A stretch of 64,000 nucleotides of DNA, taken from positions 992,001 to 1,056,000 of the forward strand of contig CAWFFW010000001.1 of assembly GCA_963815305.1 (NCBI GenBank). The letters run 5' to 3'. This document shows, piece by piece, positions 9,440 to 16,720 of the stretch. The stretch comes from CAXBID01 sp963815305 (GTDB lineage Bacteria; Bacteroidota; Bacteroidia; Flavobacteriales; Flavobacteriaceae). Every line of letters begins with the position of its first letter. Position 1 is the first letter of the stretch. Below the pieces are notes generated by a model, which was given only the letters and a program-made list of their open reading frames with translations, was not told the origin of the DNA and did no database searches. A program made the position numbers and the translations under genes.

Positions 9440-9458
9440 ATTCTATAAATGATAGAAT
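9440..9458. repeat. Inverted repeat at the thr transcription start
   Basis: ATTCTAT, five bases, ATAGAAT: perfect 7-base arms placed directly downstream of the -7 box at 9460-9467 and just before the leader ATG. Transcription would start inside it, so it may be an operator or a 5' hairpin. Confidence 0.45.
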
Positions 9459-9459
9459 T

Positions 9460-9467
9460 CAAAAGTA
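9460..9467 (-). promoter_or_regulatory. -7 promoter box for the thr operon
   Basis: The minus strand reads TACTTTTG, matching the Bacteroidota TAnnTTTG element, 24 bases before the leader peptide ATG. No clear TTG -33 element was found at the expected distance. Confidence 0.5.
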
Positions 9468-9579
9468 TTACATTTCAACGTATAAAAAAACTAATCCTCT
9501 TTTTTTGCAGTATTCTTATATTCCTACAACTTTCATTTAATATTCTTAGCTATTTAAAATTTGGATTGAAAAATCTTTA

Positions 9580-9605
9580 ATGTCATTTACGGTTAATAAT
9601 GACAT
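9580..9605. repeat. Inverted repeat between divergent genes
   Basis: ATGTCATT, ten bases, AATGACAT: perfect 8-base arms. It sits in the 316-base gap between the thr leader and the divergent T9SS cargo gene, about 110-115 bases upstream of each putative -7 box. The size and spacing fit a dimeric regulator site, but no regulator is identified. The rest of this interval (9468-9716) is A/T-rich with no supported ORF. Confidence 0.45.
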
Positions 9606-9716
9606 GTTTACGCTTCTTTAAATTTCAAAAATCAATCAAATTCCGTTCTATATTTAAAAAAACATCGTTTAAAAGTAAATTTATTCGATAAAATGTATTA
9701 TTTGTAAAATTTTTTA

Positions 9717-9724
9717 TATATTTG
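9717..9724 (+). promoter_or_regulatory. -7 promoter box for the T9SS cargo gene
   Basis: TATATTTG matches TAnnTTTG and lies 28 bases before the ATG at 9753. The upstream TTG at 9702-9704 is closer than the usual -33 spacing. Confidence 0.5.
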
Positions 9725-9752
9725 TATCGTTAATTAATTAAAATCCTTTAAA

Positions 9753-10385
9753 ATGACGCCTCAAAAATTCCTCAAAGTAAATCCAGTACTTCTGTTTTTA
9801 TTATTTATTTCATTCACACACGCACAGGAAAATTCAGAATTAGTTTTATCATCCGGAAAAATTATTGGTAGCGCTGGTTTAAATAGCACTGTAGATAAGA
9901 TAGATATGACAGGTGAGATTTTAGAAAACACTTTCGAAATTATTGAAAAAGGATTTGTTTATAGCACCTCAGAAAACTTGCCAACAATTAACGATACTAA
10001 AATTGCAGTTGAAAGTTCTGAGAGCTTATTTAAAACAGAATTAGGAGATTTATTAAGTGATACTGTTTATTACCTCAGACCATTTGCTACCATAGATCAT
10101 ATTACCATATACGGAGGCCTTACTGTTATTGATACCAGTAAACAATCTAATATTGATATTGATACGAAAAGCAGAATTAAAACCTATCCAAACCCATCAA
10201 CTAATTTTATTAGTCTCGCAGGGTTAATGGAAGAAAAAGATTATATAATTTACAGTACAGCTGGAAAAGAATTAGCCAGAGGTAGTGTATACTATAATAA
10301 TAAAATAGATATTAGGTTTTTAGAGAAAGGTTTATACCTATTAAAATTAGCGAATATTGAGATTATAAAGTTTATAAAAGCGTAA
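9753..10385 (+). CDS. Secreted protein with type IX secretion C-terminal sorting domain
   Basis: 210 residues. An N-terminal signal peptide (hydrophobic run around VLLFLLFISFTHA, residues 12-24) is followed by a unique region of about 110 residues resembling a fibronectin-like fold with GFVYSTSENLP and TVYYLRPFAT, phrases common in flavobacterial cell-surface proteins. The last 70 residues begin KTYPNPSTNFISL and end GLYLLKLANIEIIKFIKA, a type A T9SS sorting domain. The product should be exported and then passed through the outer membrane by the gliding/secretion machinery. The function of the passenger is unknown. A strong terminator follows. Confidence 0.8.
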   Translation: MTPQKFLKVNPVLLFLLFISFTHAQENSELVLSSGKIIGSAGLNSTVDKIDMTGEILENTFEIIEKGFVYSTSENLPTINDTKIAVESSESLFKTELGDLLSDTVYYLRPFATIDHITIYGGLTVIDTSKQSNIDIDTKSRIKTYPNPSTNFISLAGLMEEKDYIIYSTAGKELARGSVYYNNKIDIRFLEKGLYLLKLANIEIIKFIKA

Positions 10386-10427
10386 TTATTAGTTTTTAAC
10401 TCTTACTGCAAAACATAAAGAAACACA

Positions 10428-10461
10428 AGTTCTTAGCTAATTTTAGTTAAGGGCTTTTTTT
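10428..10461 (+). terminator. Intrinsic terminator
   Basis: A 13-pair stem (arms 10428-10440 and 10443-10455, three G-T wobbles; terminal bases would form the loop) is followed by six T. It lies 42 bases after the T9SS cargo gene. Confidence 0.8.
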
Positions 10462-10519
10462 ATTCGCTTTATTTTATATAAAATATGTACTATTGTTTAA
10501 TAGAAATCACATTTAAACG

Positions 10520-12079
10520 ATGAAAATATTCTCGAAAAAACAAATTTATAAAGGTGATGCGTTAACTGCCGAAAAGCAGAACATATCATCTACCGATTTA
10601 ATGGAACATGCCGGAACCGAAATTTTTAATTGGATGCATATGCGTATGCAAGGTGCACAAGTACCTATTCATGTGTTTTGTGGTATTGGAAATAATGGCG
10701 GTGACGGCTTGGTGCTTGCCAGACATTTAATTCTTGATGGCTATAACGTAAAAATTTATGTCATTAACTGCAGTGATAAACGGTCCAAAGATTTTTTAAT
10801 TAATTATGATCGGATAAAAAATGTAACTAAAAAGTGGCCAATACTTTTAAATTGTAAAGAGGACTTTCCTGAAATACATCCAGACGATATTATTGTTGAT
10901 GCTGTTTTTGGAATAGGATTAAATAGACCTGTTGATGATTGGGTGAAAGCGTTGTTTCTTCATTTTAGAGCTACAAAAGCCTATACGTTATCTATAGATA
11001 TTCCTTCTGGTTTGCACACAGATAAAGCAGTTACAGATGAAGATGCTGTAGTTTGGGCAGGTTACACATTAAGTTTTGCAACCCCTAAATTAGTGTTTTT
11101 TTTACCCGAAACCGCAAAATTCACTATACAGTGGGAGGTTTTAGATATTGGTTTAGATCAAGAATTTCTATTTAATACGGTTACCGAGGCAGATTTAATT
11201 GGCAAAAATGAGGTTTTGCCTATGTACGTGCCACGAGATAAATTTTCACATAAAGGCCAATTTGGGCATGCTTTAATTATTGGTGGAAGCTATGGTAAAA
11301 TAGGCTCAGTAATTTTAACTAGTAAATCTTCATTATCGGCTGGAGCAGGTTTGGTTTCAACCTATGTGCCAAAATGCGGATATATAGCATTGCAATCATC
11401 TTTTCCAGAAGCTATGGTAATTACAGATGCAGATGATGAGAAAATAACTTCTATTAATTTTGATATTGAACCGACCGTCATAGGTTTAGGTATTGGTTTA
11501 GGAACAGATATTAAAACAATAATTGCTTTAGAAACCTTTTTAAAATCGAATAAAACGCCTTTGGTTATTGATGCCGATGGTATAAACATTTTATCAAAAA
11601 AGAAAGCTTTATTAAAGCTTTTGCCATTACAAACCGTGTTTACCCCACATCCAAAAGAACTTGAACGTTTAATTGGAAGTTGGAAAAATGATTTTGATAA
11701 ACTTAAAAAAGTTAAAGCGTTTTCAAAAAAATACAGTGCTATCATTGTCATAAAAGGCGCAAACACTATTACTGTTTTTCAAGATAAACTTTATGTAAAT
11801 ACAACAGGCAATCCTGGTTTGGCAACCGCCGGAAGTGGCGATGTTTTAACAGGGATTATTACCGGATTAATTTCACAAGGATACACACCCATAATAGCTG
11901 CCGTTTTTGGCGTGTATTTACATGGTAGATCTGCTGATATTGCTGTTGAAAATTATGGTTATCAGAGTTTGATTGCAAGTCATGTTATTGACTATTTAGG
12001 GGAAGCCTTTATTGATTTATTTAAACAACCTGAGCAAACACAAGGTGTAAAAGAAGAAGAAAACAATAAAAATGAATAA
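10520..12079 (+). CDS. nnr: Bifunctional NAD(P)HX epimerase / ADP-dependent dehydratase
   Basis: Repairs hydrated, inactive NADH and NADPH. The 519-residue protein has the usual two domains: an N-terminal YjeF_N epimerase (about 1-215) with CGIGNNGGDGLVLARHL near residue 55 and SIDIPSGLHTD near 155, and a C-terminal ribokinase-like dehydratase (about 235-500) with TPHPKELERL, VIKGANTITV and the loop GNPGLATAGSGDVLTGII. The C-terminal tail is short and acidic. It stands alone between a terminator and a palindromic repeat. Confidence 0.94.
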   Translation: MKIFSKKQIYKGDALTAEKQNISSTDLMEHAGTEIFNWMHMRMQGAQVPIHVFCGIGNNGGDGLVLARHLILDGYNVKIYVINCSDKRSKDFLINYDRIKNVTKKWPILLNCKEDFPEIHPDDIIVDAVFGIGLNRPVDDWVKALFLHFRATKAYTLSIDIPSGLHTDKAVTDEDAVVWAGYTLSFATPKLVFFLPETAKFTIQWEVLDIGLDQEFLFNTVTEADLIGKNEVLPMYVPRDKFSHKGQFGHALIIGGSYGKIGSVILTSKSSLSAGAGLVSTYVPKCGYIALQSSFPEAMVITDADDEKITSINFDIEPTVIGLGIGLGTDIKTIIALETFLKSNKTPLVIDADGINILSKKKALLKLLPLQTVFTPHPKELERLIGSWKNDFDKLKKVKAFSKKYSAIIVIKGANTITVFQDKLYVNTTGNPGLATAGSGDVLTGIITGLISQGYTPIIAAVFGVYLHGRSADIAVENYGYQSLIASHVIDYLGEAFIDLFKQPEQTQGVKEEENNKNE

Positions 12080-12111
12080 ATTTGAAAGTACCATTCAAAG
12101 TTTGAAACGTT

Positions 12112-12184
12112 GTCTGACTGAACGCAGTCTTAGGTTTTATACGAAGCCTATCATAAATTGTATTTCGACTGCGCTAAATCTGAC
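12112..12184. repeat. Dispersed palindromic repeat (REP-like), inverted pair
   Basis: Two imperfect inverted copies: GTCTGACTGAACGCAGTC at 12112-12129 and, reversed, GACTGCGCTAAATCTGAC at 12167-12184. The core ACTGAACGCAGT (12117-12128) differs by one base from ACTGAGCGCAGT at 60937-60948. GACTG-AACG-CAGTC folds as a tight tetraloop hairpin. It lies between convergent genes (nnr and the TlpA-like gene), a usual place for REP-type elements, and is more G/C-rich than its surroundings. Confidence 0.65.
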
Positions 12185-12202
12185 ATATACATGTTTTAAA
12201 AT

Positions 12203-13576
12203 TTAAATATTCAGTTTGGTAAGTAATTCAGTAAGCTCTGGGCTTGAAGGGCGAGGTGCATTAGCATTGACGATATCACCTTTTGGATCAATTAAAATAA
12301 AACGAGGAATGCCTTGAATTTGATATTCTGTGACAAATTTAGATTTCCATTCGTTCTCAGCGAAAAGTTGAATACCACCTAATTCTTTTTCCTCAATCAT
12401 AGATCTCCACTTATCTTTATCAGAAGACTTATCAATGGAGATGCTTACAAACTCAATGTTTTTATCATGATATTGTTTCTCTACCTCTTTTAAAGCAGGT
12501 ATTTCTCTAATACATGGCCCGCACCAAGTCGCCCAAACATCAATATAAACATACTTTCCTTTTAAATCTTCTAAGGAGGTTGTACCGCCTTTATAGTTTT
12601 CGTAATTATTAAATAAGGGTGAAGGTCGTCCAGCCTTTAAACCAACTAGTTTGTTATACTTTTCCGTTATAACATTTTTATGTTTTTCATCTGTAGATCT
12701 GTTTACATAATTATTATAAAAGGTTTCGACATCTTTTGAATAATTCATGTCAGAATTAGCATACTTAAATAATAAGCCATTTCTTACTGTTTCGTTTTGA
12801 ATGGAATCTAGTACTTTAAAATATACATCATCAGTTTTTATCGAATCATTCTTCAAAACCTCTCTTGCTCTATTCTTAAAGTGATCATCTACTAAAGACC
12901 TATAATAATTTGAATACTTATAATCTTCCTCATTTTGATAATCTATATCATCCATTTCACTTAAAAAATTTTCAGAAACTTTGAAGTCACTATTATTAGT
13001 AAAATATTTATGAGCACCTTCATAATCTGTCAATAATTTCAAATAAAAATAATCAGTATTTCTAGTTTCTTTAGTAACAAAACTTTTAGAAATATTTTCT
13101 GAATTTTTTAAAATAGAATCCTGTGCTTTTTTTATTCCTCTTACTTTCTCTTTGAAATTATTTTCATCCAAAGAATAAGTTTCTTTAGCATCACCAAAAA
13201 GATCTTTTTCAATTTTTCTTTTGCTTATTAGATATTTATTAATTTCAGATCCATTTCCACTAATAGATATAGAATTATCAAAGTTTTTGGCATCGTAATA
13301 AATATTAATATTATTTCCAGGTTCTAAATAAAGAAAAACAGGATTTTTCCCATCATAAAGTACGTATGAAGAACCTTTAATATCTAAGGTATCTGTAAAG
13401 GTCCCGTTTTCAGCAATTTTTAATACTTTTTCGAAAGATCTATCATAAGACATTATAGATACGTCTTCTTTATCTTTATTTAAAATTTCTCCAGATATAA
13501 TTGCATAATCAACTTTAGGATCTTCCTTACAAGAAATTATTGCGAATATGGCTATTAAAATGAGTGATTTTTTCAT
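12203..13576 (-). CDS. TlpA-like thiol:disulfide lipoprotein
   Basis: 457-residue lipoprotein: the signal peptide ends in AIISC with lipid-attachment Cys16. Residues about 25-120 form a beta-rich domain like the DUF4369 region that precedes many Bacteroidota thioredoxins. A charged helical middle follows, and the C-terminal 130 residues are a TlpA/AhpC-TSA thioredoxin fold with DVWATWCGPCIREIPAL, a WCGPC redox site, and the cis-proline loop IQGIPRFILID. It probably reduces or isomerises disulfides in the periplasm or on the membrane; its partner is unknown. It is convergent with nnr across the palindromic repeat. Confidence 0.87.
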   Translation of the reverse strand: MKKSLILIAIFAIISCKEDPKVDYAIISGEILNKDKEDVSIMSYDRSFEKVLKIAENGTFTDTLDIKGSSYVLYDGKNPVFLYLEPGNNINIYYDAKNFDNSISISGNGSEINKYLISKRKIEKDLFGDAKETYSLDENNFKEKVRGIKKAQDSILKNSENISKSFVTKETRNTDYFYLKLLTDYEGAHKYFTNNSDFKVSENFLSEMDDIDYQNEEDYKYSNYYRSLVDDHFKNRAREVLKNDSIKTDDVYFKVLDSIQNETVRNGLLFKYANSDMNYSKDVETFYNNYVNRSTDEKHKNVITEKYNKLVGLKAGRPSPLFNNYENYKGGTTSLEDLKGKYVYIDVWATWCGPCIREIPALKEVEKQYHDKNIEFVSISIDKSSDKDKWRSMIEEKELGGIQLFAENEWKSKFVTEYQIQGIPRFILIDPKGDIVNANAPRPSSPELTELLTKLNI

Positions 13577-13644
13577 GGTTTAATTGTTTGTCTAAAAATA
13601 TAAAATAGGATGTTTTTACTGTCTTTTTTAATAATAACTAATAT

Positions 13645-14499
13645 TTAGATGTTATGAACGAATTTATCATAATTCATGATTTTTGGAATAATATTTAAAG
13701 CAAATAATTCTTTTTGAACATTCATTAAGGTTTCTTTATCTAATAATTCTTGAGACCATTCTGTAATATTAAGCCATTCCTGAACATCCTCTAATTCTTG
13801 CTCGTATCTATTTGCAATAGTTTTATCGATACTTGGTATATCTTTAAATTCAGCAGTAGTATGATTAATAATTTCTAAAATTTTTTTTAGTTCGTCTTTT
13901 CGATGTTCTATAAATTCATCTCTAACAGCAATTACAAAACATGGCCAAGGTGAGGGACAGTTTCCAATCCGCCTAAATATGCCACTATCTACTAAAGGCT
14001 TTGTTGTAAATTTTTCCCATAAAAAATAATCTGCCTTATTGTTGGTTAATCCTTCAATAGCACCTTCTAAATTTTTAATAATTTCAAAATTTAAATCTTT
14101 TTCTAAATCCCAATTATTGTTTTCAGCATTTATGTAAGCCATTAAATGTGAGCCTGATCCGTATCTGCTTATTGCCGCTTTTGTACCTTTAATATCGTCA
14201 ATGGTTCTGTAAGTTGAATGATCTGCCACGTGAATTCCCCACACCAAAGGTGTATTTACGAAGGTTTGCACAATTTTACTTGGGTTTCCTTCAATAATAT
14301 CTTTTACAATGCCTTCAGTAAGTATAACAGCAATATCAATTTCAGCATTTCTAAGTGCTTTACACATATCGCCCGTACCACCTGGGTAATCATGCCACCT
14401 CAGGTTAATACCCTCATCTTTATATTCTCCATTTTTTAGGGTTAAATACCATGCTAAATTAAAATGCTCTGGTACGCCACCAATATTTACTTTCCTCAT
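13645..14499 (-). CDS. Cytoplasmic periplasmic-binding-protein-fold protein (Ca3427-like)
   Basis: 284 residues with the type 2 periplasmic-binding fold seen in NMT1/SsuA-like proteins: the start MRKVNIGGVPEHFNLAWYL, a DYPGGTGDMCKALRNAEIDIAV segment, and GSGSHLMAYINA. There is no signal peptide or lipobox, so it should stay in the cytoplasm. This fits the Ca3427-like group, shared by bacteria and fungi, rather than an ABC transporter receptor. No permease or ATPase is nearby. It starts 12 bases after the nucleoside phosphorylase stop, so the ligand may be linked to nucleotide or thiamine-like metabolism; that is inference. Confidence 0.72.
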   Translation of the reverse strand: MRKVNIGGVPEHFNLAWYLTLKNGEYKDEGINLRWHDYPGGTGDMCKALRNAEIDIAVILTEGIVKDIIEGNPSKIVQTFVNTPLVWGIHVADHSTYRTIDDIKGTKAAISRYGSGSHLMAYINAENNNWDLEKDLNFEIIKNLEGAIEGLTNNKADYFLWEKFTTKPLVDSGIFRRIGNCPSPWPCFVIAVRDEFIEHRKDELKKILEIINHTTAEFKDIPSIDKTIANRYEQELEDVQEWLNITEWSQELLDKETLMNVQKELFALNIIPKIMNYDKFVHNI

Positions 14500-14511
14500 T
14501 AAATGAATGTA

Positions 14512-15381
14512 TTATTTAACAATTTTATTAAGTGTGTAGGTTATAAGATTTTCAATGACTAACTCTGGATTTTCACTAAATGTACCGTTAGCTCTATTTG
14601 CTATAATGGCATTTAATGACAGCGCATTATGTCCTAATAATTTCGATAAACCATATAGCGCTGATGTTTCCATTTCTAAATTAGTAACACGCAAACCGTC
14701 ATAATTGAAGGTGTGTATTTTATTGTTTAGTTCGTCATCTTGAAGTGGTAAACGTAAAATACGGCCTTGAGGCCCATAAAAACCACCTGCAGTAGCAGTG
14801 ATGCCCATATAAGTAAGATTACTTTGAAATTGCTTTTCAAGCTTTTGACTATTTCTAATTATAATGGGTTTCGCTTTATGTTTATGCCAATTGGTATGTT
14901 TAATAAATGCTTTTTCTAAACTGATATTATTTATAGAATCTATCTGATAGGAGTGAAGCATACCGTTAATATCTAAAGCATGTGTACTTAACAGAAAGGA
15001 ATCGATTGGAATATCATTTTGAAGTGACCCTGATGTACCGATTCTAATAATATTTAAACTTTTTAAATGATCTTTAAGATTTCTTGCATTAAAATCAATA
15101 TTAACCAGTGCGTCTAATTCGTTTAAAACAATATCAATATTATCTGGACCAATACCAGTCGATATCACAGTAATTCGCTTGTTTTTGTAGGTTCCGGTTT
15201 GTGTTTTAAATTCTCGTTTACTTGTTTCAAAATCGATATTATCAAAATACTTAGTTATTTTTTCAACGCGGTCTTGATCTCCAACAAAAATAATGGTATC
15301 TGCTATATGTTCTGGTTTTAAATTGAGATGATAAATACTTCCATCTGAATTTAAAATAAGTTCAGAGTTTTTAATAGGCAT
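14512..15381 (-). CDS. Nucleoside phosphorylase (uridine phosphorylase-like)
   Basis: 289 residues of the PNP/UDP superfamily, which splits nucleosides with phosphate to ribose 1-phosphate and base. The phosphate site region VGDQDRVEKITKYF is near residue 33, VISTGIGPDNIDIVLNEL near residue 72, RIGTSGSLQ near 112, and the sugar-binding TNLEMETSALYGLSKLLGH near 233. Arrangement resembles uridine phosphorylase, but base specificity is not certain. Its start overlaps the end of the DUF1835 gene by 11 bases, indicating translational coupling. Confidence 0.85.
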   Translation of the reverse strand: MPIKNSELILNSDGSIYHLNLKPEHIADTIIFVGDQDRVEKITKYFDNIDFETSKREFKTQTGTYKNKRITVISTGIGPDNIDIVLNELDALVNIDFNARNLKDHLKSLNIIRIGTSGSLQNDIPIDSFLLSTHALDINGMLHSYQIDSINNISLEKAFIKHTNWHKHKAKPIIIRNSQKLEKQFQSNLTYMGITATAGGFYGPQGRILRLPLQDDELNNKIHTFNYDGLRVTNLEMETSALYGLSKLLGHNALSLNAIIANRANGTFSENPELVIENLITYTLNKIVK

Positions 15382-16312
15382 TTAGAGCAGATTTTACAAG
15401 TTTGTTTTCTGACTTATTAAATTGAAACTCATTTTTTTCAACACCACCATAGATCATATGATTGTCAATTTCTGATGCAAAATTACGTTGCCCCAATAAA
15501 GCTTCATGTCCTTTTCGATTTAAAATTATACTATCGCTTTCTTCAGTATAGAATATACTAAGCTCATCTATAATTCTTGATAACTGTAAATCGCCATATC
15601 CATAAAACCCTTGATAATTAAGAGCATAACCTAATAGTTGATTTTTAGAAGTAATAGCGTGCTTGTTAATTATTTGAAGAATATTTTTTTCAAGAATATT
15701 TAATCCATCAACCGAATCAGGAAAACGTTTTAAGTGCGCTTTTAAGCAATTGCTTAAATATTCAAATGATGACGATGTTACAATAAACGGTTTTAACAAA
15801 TTATGGTCTATGCCGCAATAAATCCCCCAAATAGTAGTTGCTAAATCGATGTTTTTATCGTCAAGTAGAACCTTATTTTTATAATGACTCGTTAACTGCT
15901 CCGGTTTTAATTCTGATAATCCTTTTAGATTCTTACCACCTTCAACGCTTCCGCTGCAGACTAAGTAAATAGGAAGATCAAGCTTTTTCTGGCAAATTAG
16001 ACTTATTATAGCCACCATGTTTATGTAACAAAATAAATCGTACTCAAACCAAAGTACAATTTCAGAATAATTTTCAGTATGGTTTAATTTATCTATCTCA
16101 CTTTTTATCAAATCGGTATCTAAATCAACGTCATAAAATTTATTAAAAAATGATTTTCTAAGATTTAAAAATTCTTCAGAATAAACCATTTCAATTGTAG
16201 GGCCTTCACAAAGCATTTCCTGCCATGTTAACTTTTTACCTTCAACGCCTAATTTGTTTATAGCTTTGGTCAGTATTGTTCCGTTGGTAATATGAAGAGG
16301 TTGTTTTTCCAT
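15371..16312 (-). CDS. DUF1835 domain protein
   Basis: 313 residues. The N-terminal LHITNGTILTKAINKLGVEG and the following LTWQEMLCEGPT, then IVLWFEYDLFCYINMVAII near residue 85, match the DUF1835 domain, a conserved family of unknown role. The C-terminal third (about 210-300) looks like a winged-helix or DUF3658-type helical extension with LLGYALNYQGFYGYGDLQLSRIID. It sits between the SUI1 gene (3 bases) and the nucleoside phosphorylase (overlap). No catalytic residue can be named with confidence. Confidence 0.75.
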   Translation of the reverse strand: MEKQPLHITNGTILTKAINKLGVEGKKLTWQEMLCEGPTIEMVYSEEFLNLRKSFFNKFYDVDLDTDLIKSEIDKLNHTENYSEIVLWFEYDLFCYINMVAIISLICQKKLDLPIYLVCSGSVEGGKNLKGLSELKPEQLTSHYKNKVLLDDKNIDLATTIWGIYCGIDHNLLKPFIVTSSSFEYLSNCLKAHLKRFPDSVDGLNILEKNILQIINKHAITSKNQLLGYALNYQGFYGYGDLQLSRIIDELSIFYTEESDSIILNRKGHEALLGQRNFASEIDNHMIYGGVEKNEFQFNKSENKLVKSALNAY

Positions 16313-16315
16313 AAT

Positions 16316-16645
16316 TTATCCGCCTACGCGCTTTACATTAAATCCTTTTTCTTCTAGCATTTGCATTATTTTATCGCGATAATCACCTTGGATGATGATT
16401 TTTTCATCTTTAAAACTTCCACCAACACTAAGTTTTGTTTTTATTTCTTTCGCTAATATTTTGAAATCTTCATGAGCACCTGTGTATCCTTCCAATATAG
16501 TTATAGGCTTGCCTTTTCGTTTTTCGTATTTACAAATTATGGGATCATCTTGCATCCAAATGTGAGAAGACTCATTTTGGGCTTCTTTAGTTTTCTCTTC
16601 AACATGGTCTGGAAATAAATTTTTTAGTTGGTCTTGTAAATCCAT
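16316..16645 (-). CDS. SUI1/eIF1-like translation factor (YciH family)
   Basis: 109 residues. The C-terminal two thirds carry the SUI1 fold: KRKGKPITILEGYTG, LAKEIKTKLSVGGSFKD and IIIQGDYRDKIMQMLEEKGF, ending KRVGG. Bacterial YciH proteins resemble eukaryotic initiation factor 1 and are thought to affect start-site fidelity or translation under stress. The short N-terminal 40 residues are charged and probably flexible. It is first of four tightly packed genes running down to 13645. Confidence 0.86.
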   Translation of the reverse strand: MDLQDQLKNLFPDHVEEKTKEAQNESSHIWMQDDPIICKYEKRKGKPITILEGYTGAHEDFKILAKEIKTKLSVGGSFKDEKIIIQGDYRDKIMQMLEEKGFNVKRVGG

Positions 16646-16651
16646 AATTTA

Positions 16652-16703
16652 AGTTTACAGTATAAGTATCAGTCCTTAGTATTTCAGTAACTTACTGTAA
16701 ACT
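16652..16703. repeat. 11-base perfect inverted repeat upstream of the SUI1 gene
   Basis: AGTTTACAGTA at 16652-16662 and TACTGTAAACT at 16693-16703 are exact reverse complements, 30 bases apart. The loop contains a second small inverted repeat, CAGTA-ACT-TACTG. It fills the gap between the 2-oxoglutarate oxygenase stop and the SUI1 start, so it may act as a terminator for the former or an operator for the latter. No long T-run follows on the minus strand. Confidence 0.55.
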
Positions 16704-16720
16704 ATGACTGCGACTTAATG

